From assembly GCF_011806405.1 (NCBI RefSeq), contig NZ_JAATOW010000027.1, positions 1-54,781 of the forward strand: DNA of 54,781 nucleotides, in the 5' to 3' direction. Made by a program: the position numbers and the translations under genes. This DNA comes from Pseudooceanicola sp. HF7. GTDB lineage: Bacteria > Pseudomonadota > Alphaproteobacteria > Rhodobacterales > Rhodobacteraceae. Of the stretch, positions 10,037 to 18,858 are shown in pieces (within the stretch, counting starts at the first letter, position 1; every line of letters begins with the position of its first letter). Under the pieces are notes generated by a model that saw only the letters and a program-made list of their open reading frames with translations, ran no database searches and was not told where the DNA came from.

Positions 10037-11488
10037 TCAGCGATAGGCGTGCAGGACACCGTCCTTGGAGACGACGTAGAGCACGCCACCGGCCACCACC
10101 GGTGCGCTTGCCGCCCCACCGGGCAGCGCGGCAGAGGCCGTCATTGCCCCGGAGACCGGATCGAAGAGGCGCAGGACCTCATCCGAAGAGGCCACGACGA
10201 TGCGCCCGCCCGCCAGGATCGGGCCGTAATGGGCATAGACCGCATCCTGCCGCTTGGGCTTGCTGGCCTTGAAGAACGGCAGGTCCACGGACCAGATCTT
10301 TTCGCCCGTGCCGGCGTTCAGCCGCACCAGGTCATTGCCGTCCGAGAGCAGGAAGACAGAGCCGCCCGCGACCCATACCGGGCCCATGGGCCCTTCGTCC
10401 GCAGTCCAGAGCCGCTCTCCGTTGGCCTTCTGCAGCGCGACCATGCGGCCGGACTGGTTGCCGGCGTAGACCGTGCTGCCGCTGATGACCGGATCGCCGG
10501 TGATGTCGTTGATGTTGGCGCGGGCAAAGCCGGTGCGGCGGCCGGTGATCAGCGCATCCCAGACCCGCATCCCGCCCCGGCGGAAGGCCGCCTGAAGCTC
10601 ACCGGAGCCGAAGCCGAAGATCACGTATTGATCGTCCACCGCCGGGCTCGGAGCGCCGGACAGGCTGTTGAGATCGGGCGTGGCCGACAGGCGCCAGCGC
10701 ACGCGGCCATTGGATTGCTCGATCGCCCAGGCCTCGGACTGGCCGGCGGTGACATAGACCAGGTCGCCATAGGCCGTCGGCGCGCCGGTGGCCGCGGCCA
10801 TCAGCTTCTGCTGCCAGATCACGCCACCCGTCGCCGGGTCCAGCGCGGTCAGCGTGCCATAGCCGGAGGCGACGAAAAGCTTGCCGTCCGCATAGGCCAG
10901 CCCCCCGCCGGAGGCTTCGCCGGATCGGTCCTGCGGCGGCGTCAGATCGGTGCGCCAGGCCAGCTGGCCCGAGGGCGTCACGGCGCTCACGCCCGCGCCC
11001 GCATCCAGGGTAAAGATCCGCCCGCCGGCCACCACGGGATCCGCGGTGATCTCGGATTTGCGGCTCTCGCCTTCCCCGATGCTGACCGCCCAGAGCGGCT
11101 GCGGGTTGCTGGAAAGAGCGGCATTGGCGACCCGGTTCCCGGGAGAGCCGATGCCCTGGCGCCATTCGCTGTTGCGGCTGACCGCGGGCAGGGAAATCGG
11201 CAGCGCCCGGTTGGGCAGCGGCGCCGTTTCCGCCGGCCCCTGCGCGGTGACCGAGAAGAGATCCTCGCGCGCGCCGGTCAGCAGCGTGTCCCGCCCGTTA
11301 CAGGCCGAAAGCGCCACCAGGCTGGTCAGCGCAAGCGCCGTGACCCGCAGGCCCGAACGCCGGCCGGACCGCGCACCAGGCCGCGTCTTGGGGCCATCCT
11401 GCGGGCCTTCGGGGCGCATGGCTCCGATGGGGCCGGAACCGCTGTTATCTGCCCCGCGAATGAGGGAATTCGTCACTGCCTTTGCCAT
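10037..11488 (-). CDS. bamB: BamB-like PQQ beta-propeller lipoprotein
   Basis: Predicted outer-membrane lipoprotein of the BAM assembly machinery. A basic region is followed by a hydrophobic stretch ending in the lipobox LVALSAC, then repeated propeller blades with the GxLxWRxDL / GxVxWxxxL pattern of PQQ repeats. Order yfgM-bamB-der is conserved as far as E. coli, which supports the name. The start is uncertain: the frame opens at 11548; the ATG at 11488 has AAGG six bases upstream (484 residues), while the ATG at 11419 would place the lipobox nearer the N terminus and may be the true start. Alphaproteobacterial BamB is divergent, so 'PQQ-binding-like repeat protein' is the safe name. Confidence 0.85.
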   Translation of the reverse strand: MAKAVTNSLIRGADNSGSGPIGAMRPEGPQDGPKTRPGARSGRRSGLRVTALALTSLVALSACNGRDTLLTGAREDLFSVTAQGPAETAPLPNRALPISLPAVSRNSEWRQGIGSPGNRVANAALSSNPQPLWAVSIGEGESRKSEITADPVVAGGRIFTLDAGAGVSAVTPSGQLAWRTDLTPPQDRSGEASGGGLAYADGKLFVASGYGTLTALDPATGGVIWQQKLMAAATGAPTAYGDLVYVTAGQSEAWAIEQSNGRVRWRLSATPDLNSLSGAPSPAVDDQYVIFGFGSGELQAAFRRGGMRVWDALITGRRTGFARANINDITGDPVISGSTVYAGNQSGRMVALQKANGERLWTADEGPMGPVWVAGGSVFLLSDGNDLVRLNAGTGEKIWSVDLPFFKASKPKRQDAVYAHYGPILAGGRIVVASSDEVLRLFDPVSGAMTASAALPGGAASAPVVAGGVLYVVSKDGVLHAYR

Positions 11489-11728
11489 GCCCGCCCTTCG
11501 ATCTTGCGCCGTCGCTTGCCCGGTTTCCCTCTGGGTCGCCGGGATCATGTCCTTGCGGGAAACTTCCCGCGGTCTTTCAGAAGGTTACCTGCCTGCAGGT
11601 GAGCCCCCCGGATACGCCCCCTGTGCCGTTGCCCGTCGCCCCCGTCAAGCCGCCCTGCCCCGAACCCGGGCCAAAGCCTGCCTGCCGGATCGACCGCCCG
11701 CCGCATCGGCAAGGCGGTCCGGCGTGGG

Positions 11729-12385
11729 TCAGCCAGCCTCGCCGGGGGTGCCGCCAAGAGCCACAATCAACTGTGTGACCCGCTGTTGCAAGCCCTGCGT
11801 CGCCTCGGCATCGGCAAGGATCGCCTGCAGGCTTTCAAGCGCCTCGGCGGTGTTGTCTTCCTCGATATAGGTCAGGGCGATCTGCTCCTCGGCCAGCAGC
11901 CGCAGCGGCGCGCCGGGGGCGATCAGGCCCATGAACCCCTCGCGCCGCTCGGCGGGCGTGGTGGTCTCTGCTTCCATCATCAGTTTCTTGAAGGTGGCAA
12001 GCTGACCGTAGATCGGCTTCATGCCCTCGGTGTTCAGCCCCTCCAGCAGATCCGCCCCCTGGGCGCGATCCCCGGCCGCGGCGGCCTCGGAGGCGGCCAG
12101 CAGGGCCACCAGGGTCTCCTGGCTGTTGTCCAGCGTCTCGATCTGCTCAAGCGCGGAAACGCGGGCTTCCGGCGTTTCGCTGTCCAGCGCGGCCAGGATC
12201 GCATCGCCAAAGGCCTGCGCCTCTGCCGCCTGGCGGGCCTTGTACCATTCGTTCGCGGCAGCCCCCGCGACGATCAGCAGCACCACCAGGATGGCAATCC
12301 AGCCATAGCGGCGAAACATCCCGTAAAGCCGGTCCCGGCGAAGCTCGTCATTCACTTCATCGATGAAACTGTCAGTGTCGCTCAC
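11729..12385 (-). CDS. YfgM-like tetratricopeptide-repeat membrane protein
   Basis: A 218-residue protein with a short cytoplasmic N terminus, one transmembrane helix (about 28-45) and an Ala/Leu/Glu-rich helical domain of the TPR_21 type. This matches YfgM, an ancillary SecYEG/periplasmic chaperone partner in E. coli, and the yfgM-bamB-der order agrees. The start is a GTG at 12385 with AAGGGAG six bases upstream (MSDTDSFIDEVNDELRRD). It is followed by the BamB-like gene after a 240-nt gap, long for an operon, so bamB may also have its own promoter. Confidence 0.82.
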   Translation of the reverse strand: MSDTDSFIDEVNDELRRDRLYGMFRRYGWIAILVVLLIVAGAAANEWYKARQAAEAQAFGDAILAALDSETPEARVSALEQIETLDNSQETLVALLAASEAAAAGDRAQGADLLEGLNTEGMKPIYGQLATFKKLMMEAETTTPAERREGFMGLIAPGAPLRLLAEEQIALTYIEEDNTAEALESLQAILADAEATQGLQQRVTQLIVALGGTPGEAG

Positions 12386-12715
12386 GGCGGGCTCCCTTGG
12401 AATTTCGGACCCTCTTACCGCAGCCCCCGCTCACTGCCAAGCCCGCGCCCGACCCCGCCCTTGCACCGGCGCCGCCCTGCCCCCCGCGCCACCGCCCGAC
12501 GGGACGGCAAGGGCGAAAGCGATCCCCGTTGCGCCCCTGTAAAACGGGCTTTCAGGCTGGCGTTTCGCGCAAAGCGGTGCATAAAATGTGCCCCAACTGC
12601 CGTAAGACGAGAAAAGTGAGACGATCAGTTTAGTTTAAGGGCGCAAAAGACTTGTATTAAGGCGCAGTCTCTCTAACTCGGGTTGAACCATTTCGCGAAA
12701 CTTCGGGTGCAGATT
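12386..12715. other. Divergent intergenic region, yfgM-like / RND adaptor
   Basis: This 330-nt gap separates the minus-strand yfgM-bamB-der unit from the plus-strand RND pair. Near its right end two direct repeats, TTAAGGGCGCA (12635-12645) and TTAAGGCGCA (12657-12666), start 22 nt apart, about two helical turns, just upstream of the RND adaptor gene. They could be a regulator site. No adjacent regulator gene is present. Confidence 0.4.
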
Positions 12716-14134
12716 ATGCGATTCATTTCTCTCCTTTCTGCCATTCTCGTCGTGGCTGTCCTTTATCTTGTTCTCATTGAACGCGACGCGCTTTTCACCT
12801 TTGCCCGTGGCGAGGGGCTCGATGCGGCCATCGCCGTCGCGCGCGAAGACGACGCCCCCGCCGGCAGCGCAGAAGCCGCCGAAGCGCCCGTGACCAACCC
12901 CGCCGAAACGCCCGGGCCCGCCGACGCCCCCTCTGGCGATGCGATGTCCAACGCCGTCATGGAGGAGACCCCAGAGGCGGCCAGCGAAGAGGCCGGCGCA
13001 GATCAGGGCGCGCCGATCCGCGTTGTCGCCCTGAAGTCCATCGCCCGCCCGCTCGACAATTCCATCCAGCTGCGCGGCCAGACCGAAGCCGCCCGCCAGG
13101 TGGAGCTGCGCGCAGAGACAAGCTCGACCGTGCTGTCCGCCCCGATCTCCAAGGGCACGCTGGTCAGCCAGGGCGATCTGCTGTGCAAGCTTGATGCCGG
13201 CACGCGCGAAACCTCCCTGGCCGAAGCCGAGGCCCGCCTGGCCGAGGCAGAGGCCTCCGTGCCCACGGCAGAGGCCCGCGTGATCGAGGCAGAAGCGCTG
13301 CTGGAAGAAGCCCAGATCAACTATACCGCCGCCGACAAGCTGTCAGAGGGGGGCTTTGCCTCCTCCACCACCCTGGCCTCCCGCCGTGCCGCCGTGCGCT
13401 CTGCCGAAGCCACGCTGAGCGCCGCCAAGGCAGGGCTGTCCTCGACCGAGGCCTCCATCTCTGCCGCGCGGGCCACCGTGGCCGCCGCCGAGAAGGAGAT
13501 CGAGCGCCTGCAGATCCACGCCCCCTTCGACGGGCTGTTGGAAAGCGATACGGCCGAAATCGGCGCCTACCTGCAGGCCGGCGGGCTGTGCGCCACGCTC
13601 TATGACCTGGATCCGATCCGCCTGACGGGCTACCTGCCCGAGACAGAGGTGGAACGCGCCAACCTTGGCGCCCAGGCCCGGGCCCTTCTGACCGCCAGCG
13701 GGCGCGAAGTCACCGGCAAGGTCACCTTCCTGTCGCGCTCTGCCGATCCCACCACCCGCACCTTCCGCGTTGAGATCGACGTGCCCAACCCCGATCTCGC
13801 CATCCGGGACGGGCAGACCGCGACCATCTCCATCGCCTCGGGCGGGGTAGAGGCGCATCTGCTGCCGCAATCCGCGCTGACCCTCAACGATGAAGGCGAG
13901 CTGGGCGTCCGCGTCGTAGGCAAGACCTCTCTGGCGGAATTCGTGCCGGTTGAGATCCTGCGCGACAGCGGGCGCGGCATCTGGGTCACCGGCCTGCCCG
14001 ACCAGGCCGACGTGATCGTCATCGGCCAGGAATACGTGGTCGCCGGCGTGCCCGTGCTGGCCAGCTACGATCTGCCCGGCGCGGGAGAGGGCGACCTGGC
14101 CCTGCCCGATCTGACCGACGGGGCGGGCCAATGA
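12716..14134 (+). CDS. RND efflux periplasmic adaptor (membrane fusion protein)
   Basis: Links an inner-membrane RND pump to an outer-membrane channel. From the ATG at 12716 the protein (472 residues) has an N-terminal membrane anchor (MRFISLLSAILVVAVLYLVL), an Ala/Glu-rich spacer, the first biotinyl-lipoyl half (VELRAETSSTV...GTLVSQGDLLCKLD), a long alpha-helical hairpin rich in Ala and Glu, the second lipoyl half (APFDGLLESD) and a beta-barrel domain (GYLPETEVERANLG). A TTG at 12683 would add eleven residues but separates the start from the anchor. It overlaps the pump gene by four bases (ATGA). No TolC-like partner is in the window. Confidence 0.9.
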   Translation: MRFISLLSAILVVAVLYLVLIERDALFTFARGEGLDAAIAVAREDDAPAGSAEAAEAPVTNPAETPGPADAPSGDAMSNAVMEETPEAASEEAGADQGAPIRVVALKSIARPLDNSIQLRGQTEAARQVELRAETSSTVLSAPISKGTLVSQGDLLCKLDAGTRETSLAEAEARLAEAEASVPTAEARVIEAEALLEEAQINYTAADKLSEGGFASSTTLASRRAAVRSAEATLSAAKAGLSSTEASISAARATVAAAEKEIERLQIHAPFDGLLESDTAEIGAYLQAGGLCATLYDLDPIRLTGYLPETEVERANLGAQARALLTASGREVTGKVTFLSRSADPTTRTFRVEIDVPNPDLAIRDGQTATISIASGGVEAHLLPQSALTLNDEGELGVRVVGKTSLAEFVPVEILRDSGRGIWVTGLPDQADVIVIGQEYVVAGVPVLASYDLPGAGEGDLALPDLTDGAGQ

Positions 14135-17100
14135 CCGGCCTGGTCGACTGGGCCGCCTCCCGCGCCAGGATGATCCTGGCCTTCATCGCGCTCTCCATCG
14201 CCGCCGGGGCCTATGCCTATGCCACCCTCCCCAAGGAGGGCGAGCCGGACATCGAGATCCCCGCGCTCTTCGTCTCCGTCCCCTTCATGGGCATCTCCGC
14301 CGAGGACAGTGAGACCCTGCTGATCAAACCCATGGAGACGGAGTTTTCCGACCTCGACGGGCTCAAGACCATGACCTCCACCGCCGCCGAAGGCTATGCC
14401 GGCGTGGCGCTGGAATTCGAATTCGGCTGGGACAAGACCAAGACCATGGCCGACGTGCGCGACGCCATGGGCAAGGCCGAGGCGAATTTCCCCGAAGGTT
14501 ACGACAGCTACTCGGTGAACGAGATCAACTTCTCCGAATTCCCGATCATCATCGTGAACCTCACCGGCCAGGTTCCCGAACGCACCATGGCCCGCATTGC
14601 CGAGGACCTTCAGGAAAAGCTGGAAAGCCTGGACGCGGTGCTGGAAGCCGGCATCGCGGGCAATCGCGACCAGATGGTCGAGGTGGTGATCGATCCCATC
14701 CGCCTGGAAAGCTACAACGTCACGGCGGCCGAACTGCTGGCGGTGGTGCAGAACAACAACCAGCTGATCGCCGCCGGGGATATCGACAGCGCGGCAGGCA
14801 GCTTTGCCGTCAAGATCCCCGGCTCCTTCGATGAGCTGCAGGACATCTACGAATTGCCCGTCAAGCTGAACGGCGACCGCGTAGTCACGCTGGGCGACCT
14901 TGCCAGCATCCGCATGACCTACGAGGACCGCACCGGCACCGCCCGCTTCAACGGCGAAACCACGATTGCCCTGCAAGTCGTCAAGCGCAAGGGCTTCAAC
15001 ATCATCGACACCGCCACCCGCGTGAAGGAGGTGGTCGCCGAACAGCAGGCGCTCTGGCCACAGGAGCTTCAGACAGCCGTGCACATGGGCACCTCCAACG
15101 ATCAGAGCCGCGTCGTCGGCTCCATGGTCGAACAGCTCGAAGGCTCCGTGCTGACCGCCATCGCTCTGGTGATGATCGTGGTTCTGGCCGCCCTGGGGCC
15201 GCGCCCCGCCGTGCTGGTGGGTTTTTCCATCCCCACCTCCTTCCTGCTCTGCTTCGTGCTGCTCTCGATCATGGGCATCACCGTGTCCAACATCGTCATG
15301 TTCGGCCTGATCCTGGCCGTGGGGATGCTGGTGGACGGCGCCATCGTGGTGGTCGAATACGCCGACAAGCGGATCTCCGAAGGCACCGGGCCCATGCATG
15401 CCTACGTGGAGGCCGCAAAGCGCATGTTCTGGCCCGTGGTCAGCTCGACCGCGACCACGCTCTGCGCCTTTCTTCCGATGCTCTTCTGGCCCGGCATCGT
15501 GGGGCAGTTCATGGGGATGCTGCCGGTCACGCTGATCTTCGTGCTCTCGGCCTCGCTGATCGTGGCGCTGATCTACCTGCCGGTGATGGGCGGCGTGATC
15601 GGCCGCCTGGCCCGCGCCTTTGACGGCTCCGCCGCCTGGCTGCGCCGCACGGCCCCCGCCTGGCTGCGCCTTGCGCTGGTGCCCCTGACGATCCTGGGCA
15701 TGTACATGGGCGCCATGCTGACCATCAATCCCGGCTACCTGTCGGGTGAGCCGATGATCGGCGCGGGGCCCATGGCCTCCCTGCCCGGCATCCTGCTTTT
15801 CCTGCTGGCCACCTTCGCCACCTCCATCGTGATGGGCTCCGTCCGCCGCCCGGCACGCGCCGGCGCGGTCAGGACCCGCAGCCGCACGCCCTTCGGCTGG
15901 CTCATGTGGGCGATCACGGCCAACCCCGTCATGCCCATCGTCACCGCCGTGGCGGTCGTAGGCTTCGTCGTCGCCACCTTCGGCTACTACGGCTCCCACC
16001 AGAAAGGGGTCGAGTTCTTCGTGGAAAGCGAGCCCGAGCAGGCCATCGTCTACGTCCGCGCCCGCGGCAACCTTTCGCTGCAACAGAAGGATGCGCTGGT
16101 TGCCCAGGTCGAAACGGTCATCCTGCGCCACCCCGGCGTGAAAAGCGCCTTCGCCTTCGCCGGTGAAGGCGGGCTGGACAGCAACACCGGCGGGGCCGAG
16201 CCGCCGCTGGACACCATCGGCCAGATCAACCTTGAGATCATCCCATGGGAAGACCGCAGCGACCGCCCCGACCTGGACGGCAACCGCGTGATAGACGAGC
16301 TCACCGCCGCCGCCGAACAGATCCCCGGCATCAAGATAGAGATCCTCGCAGGCGACATGGGCCCGGCCTCGGCCAAGCCGGTGCACCTGCGCCTTAAGGG
16401 CGATGACTGGGACACGCTAATCGCCGCTACCGAACTGGCGCGCGACAAGTTCGAACAGATCGGCGGGCTGACCCTGATCGAAGACACCCTGCCCCTGCCC
16501 GGCATCGACTGGCAGATCGACGTTGATGTCGAAAAGGCAGGCCGCTACGGCGCCGATGTCGCCACCGTGGGCGCCATGGTGCAGCTGATCACCCAAGGGC
16601 TTGAGCTGGACACGATGCCCGTCGAAACCTCGGACGAGGAAATCTCCATCCGCCTCCGCCTGCCGGAAGAAGACCGGGTGCTCTCCACCCTGGATACGCT
16701 CAAGGTGCGCACCCCGGAAGGGCTGGTGCCGCTCTCCAACTTCATCACCCGCCGCCCGGTGGAAAAGCTGGCCCAGATCAAGCGCGTCGACCAGACCCGC
16801 TATTTCGATGTGAAGGCCGCCGTGGAAACCGGGCTGACCACCACCACCACCGCCCCGCGCACCGGCGAAACGATCGAGGTTCCGATGACCCCGAACGAAC
16901 GGATCGAGCGTCTCACCGAATGGCTCGACAGCGGCGTGCTGCCGGCGGGGATCGATTACGAATGGACCGGCGACCAGGAGGACCAGGCGGAATCCGAAAC
17001 CTTCCTGATGACCGCCTTCTCTGCCTCGCTGGCGCTGATGTTCATCATCCTGCTGGCCCAGTTCAACAGTTTCTACAACTCCGTGCTGGTGCTGCTGGCC

Positions 17101-17700
17101 GTGGTCATGTCCACCGCCGGGGTGCTGATCGGGATGCTCGTCATGGACCAGGCGTTCTCCATCATCATGACCGGCACAGGCATCGTCGCGCTGGCCGGGA
17201 TCGTGGTGAACAACAACATCGTGCTGATCGACACCTACCAGGAATATTCCGCCTACATGCCCCGGATCGAGGCGATCATCCGCACGGCAGAGGATCGCAT
17301 ACGCCCGGTGCTGCTGACCACGATCACCACCATGGCCGGGCTGGCCCCGATGATGTTCGGCCTCAGCCTGGACTTCCTGGGCGGGGGCTATTCCATCGAC
17401 AGCCCCACCGCGCTCTGGTGGAAACAGCTGGCAACGGCGGTGGTCTTCGGCCTGGGCATCGCCACGGTGCTGACCCTGGTCTTCACGCCCTCGATGCTGG
17501 CGCTGCGGGTCTGGGCCGGGCACTACGTTCTCTGGATCGCGCGCGGGCTGGCCTCGCTCTCGCTCGGGCGCTCATCACAGGCCGCGCAGGACTGGGCCCT
17601 GCGTCGCGCCGCCCGCCGGGTCAAGCATCCAGAGATCCTCTGGCCGCTGGAAGCGCCGCTCGACACGCCGGACAGCCAGGGCCTGCGCGCCGCCGAATAG
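14131..17700 (+). CDS. RND efflux pump, inner-membrane permease
   Basis: A 1189-residue RND permease with two repeats of a periplasmic porter region flanked by transmembrane helices. TM4 reads GMLVDGAIVVVEY around residue 398, with a single Asp (residue 402) followed by Gly where AcrB has two Asp. TM10/11 reads ALAGIVVNNNIVLIDTYQEY. It is longer than AcrB (about 1050), with extra sequence between the two halves (roughly residues 490-640) including additional hydrophobic segments. Substrate cannot be named from sequence; drug, dye or lipid-like compounds are all possible. Translationally coupled to the adaptor gene. Confidence 0.9.
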   Translation: MTGLVDWAASRARMILAFIALSIAAGAYAYATLPKEGEPDIEIPALFVSVPFMGISAEDSETLLIKPMETEFSDLDGLKTMTSTAAEGYAGVALEFEFGWDKTKTMADVRDAMGKAEANFPEGYDSYSVNEINFSEFPIIIVNLTGQVPERTMARIAEDLQEKLESLDAVLEAGIAGNRDQMVEVVIDPIRLESYNVTAAELLAVVQNNNQLIAAGDIDSAAGSFAVKIPGSFDELQDIYELPVKLNGDRVVTLGDLASIRMTYEDRTGTARFNGETTIALQVVKRKGFNIIDTATRVKEVVAEQQALWPQELQTAVHMGTSNDQSRVVGSMVEQLEGSVLTAIALVMIVVLAALGPRPAVLVGFSIPTSFLLCFVLLSIMGITVSNIVMFGLILAVGMLVDGAIVVVEYADKRISEGTGPMHAYVEAAKRMFWPVVSSTATTLCAFLPMLFWPGIVGQFMGMLPVTLIFVLSASLIVALIYLPVMGGVIGRLARAFDGSAAWLRRTAPAWLRLALVPLTILGMYMGAMLTINPGYLSGEPMIGAGPMASLPGILLFLLATFATSIVMGSVRRPARAGAVRTRSRTPFGWLMWAITANPVMPIVTAVAVVGFVVATFGYYGSHQKGVEFFVESEPEQAIVYVRARGNLSLQQKDALVAQVETVILRHPGVKSAFAFAGEGGLDSNTGGAEPPLDTIGQINLEIIPWEDRSDRPDLDGNRVIDELTAAAEQIPGIKIEILAGDMGPASAKPVHLRLKGDDWDTLIAATELARDKFEQIGGLTLIEDTLPLPGIDWQIDVDVEKAGRYGADVATVGAMVQLITQGLELDTMPVETSDEEISIRLRLPEEDRVLSTLDTLKVRTPEGLVPLSNFITRRPVEKLAQIKRVDQTRYFDVKAAVETGLTTTTTAPRTGETIEVPMTPNERIERLTEWLDSGVLPAGIDYEWTGDQEDQAESETFLMTAFSASLALMFIILLAQFNSFYNSVLVLLAVVMSTAGVLIGMLVMDQAFSIIMTGTGIVALAGIVVNNNIVLIDTYQEYSAYMPRIEAIIRTAEDRIRPVLLTTITTMAGLAPMMFGLSLDFLGGGYSIDSPTALWWKQLATAVVFGLGIATVLTLVFTPSMLALRVWAGHYVLWIARGLASLSLGRSSQAAQDWALRRAARRVKHPEILWPLEAPLDTPDSQGLRAAE

Positions 17701-17773
17701 GCCCGCGCATTCGGCCCCAGGACTGCCCCACAGCCCCTGCAATTGCGCCTGTGCCCCCGCTTGACGCGCTCAG

Positions 17774-17810
17774 GACCCCCGCTGCCCGGAACAGGCACCG
17801 GGGGTCTTTT
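17774..17810 (+). terminator. Rho-independent terminator after the RND genes
   Basis: GACCCCCG (17774-17781) pairs with CGGGGGTC (17799-17806), followed by TTTT. It lies 74 nt past the pump stop codon and before the SDR gene. Confidence 0.8.
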
Positions 17811-17869
17811 CGTTCTCTTCATGACACCGGCAGACCCTCCCCCTGTCGGCCTGATGGAAAGGACACCCC

Positions 17870-18676
17870 ATGACGGATATTTCCGAAACCGACCGCATCC
17901 CCAATCCCGGCCTTGACCGCTTCACCGGCAAGACGGTGATCGTCACCGGCGCCAGCACCGGCATCGGGCGCGCCACCGCCCGCCGCTTTGCACATGAGGG
18001 CGCCAATGTCACAATGGTGGCGCGCTCTGCCGATGACCTGAAAGAGGCCGCCCGCGACCTGCCCGAAGACCGCGTGCTTCTGCTCTGTGCCGACATCGGC
18101 AAGGAAGAGGACACCACCCGCGTCGTGCGCGAAACGGTGGAGCACTTCGGCGCGCTGGACGTGCTGGTCAACAACGCCGGCATCGCGGCCTCCGGCGCGA
18201 TCGACGAAATGCCGGTCAAGGATTGGGAGCGCGTGATCGGCACCGATCTCACCGGGCTCTACCTGATGACCCGCGCGGCCTGGGGGGCGCTGAAAACCTC
18301 TGGCGGCAACGTGGTCAATACCTCCTCCGTGTCGGGCACCGGCGGGGACTGGAATATGTTCGCCTATAACGCAGCCAAGGGCGGCGTCACCAACCTTACC
18401 CGCTCGCTGGCGCTGGATGCGCGTGACAGCGGCGTGCGCGTCAACGCGGTGAACCCCTCGATCACCCGCACGGCGCTGACCGATGGCATGTTCGACAACA
18501 CGGAGCTGGTCGACAAGTTCATGGAGCGCCTGCCCCTGGGCCGCCCGGGCGAGCCCGCAGACGTGGCCGCCGCGATCTGCTTCCTGGCCTCGGCCGATGC
18601 GGGCTTCATCAACGGGGTGAACCTGCCCGTGGATGGCGGGCTTTCCGCCTCCAACGGCCAGCCGCCCCAGGCATGA
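17870..18676 (+). CDS. Short-chain dehydrogenase/reductase (SDR), classical type
   Basis: A 268-residue NAD(P)-dependent oxidoreductase. Visible motifs: cofactor-binding TGASTGIG (26-33), NNAG in the central strand, and the catalytic set with Ser in NTSSVSG and the YNAAK motif. C-terminal GRPGEPADVAAAICFLAS and NGVNLPVDGG are typical of sugar or oxoacyl-type SDRs. Substrate not identifiable. Start ATG at 17870 with AAAGGA six bases upstream. It seems to be a single-gene unit between a terminator and a hairpin. Confidence 0.88.
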   Translation: MTDISETDRIPNPGLDRFTGKTVIVTGASTGIGRATARRFAHEGANVTMVARSADDLKEAARDLPEDRVLLLCADIGKEEDTTRVVRETVEHFGALDVLVNNAGIAASGAIDEMPVKDWERVIGTDLTGLYLMTRAAWGALKTSGGNVVNTSSVSGTGGDWNMFAYNAAKGGVTNLTRSLALDARDSGVRVNAVNPSITRTALTDGMFDNTELVDKFMERLPLGRPGEPADVAAAICFLASADAGFINGVNLPVDGGLSASNGQPPQA

Positions 18677-18683
18677 AACTGAA

Positions 18684-18717
18684 CGCGGGCGCCGGAGGTG
18701 ATCCCCCGGCGCCCGCG
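18684..18717 (+). terminator. GC-rich hairpin after the SDR gene
   Basis: CGCGGGCGCCGG (18684-18695) pairs perfectly with CCGGCGCCCGCG (18706-18717) over a 10-nt loop, 8 nt past the SDR stop. There is no long T run (CTAATTT follows), so it is a probable but imperfect intrinsic terminator. Confidence 0.6.
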
Positions 18718-18764
18718 CTAATTTCAGAGATGCCCTAACAAGACCTTCCGCCAACGTGCGGAGC

Positions 18765-18819
18765 GCACCGACGTGATACCGACGTAATACCGACGCAAAA
18801 CAGACGTGGTACCGACGCC
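18765..18819. repeat. Array of five 11-bp units, copy B
   Basis: Units start at 18765, 18776, 18787, 18798 and 18809: GCACCGACGTG, ATACCGACGTA, ATACCGACGCA, AAACAGACGTG, GTACCGACGCC. The order of variant units matches copy A at 5792-5857, in the same orientation on the given strand. It lies in the convergent gap between the SDR gene and the Atm1-like exporter gene, so it is not obviously a promoter element. Confidence 0.85.
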
Positions 18820-18858
18820 ATTTTCAGGCCCAAATCACCCTGGAAAAAACGCCCCTCC

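Noticed and set aside
11587-11600. Palindrome ACCTGC-CT-GCAGGT upstream of bamB as operator
   Set aside because: Short, isolated and without a nearby regulator; expected by chance in GC-rich DNA.
14065-16386. Very long antisense open frame under the RND permease gene
   Set aside because: Antisense frames rich in His, Gly, Asp and Gln are usual opposite high-GC genes; no ribosome-binding site or family match. The same holds for 25349-27670 and 42212-44518.
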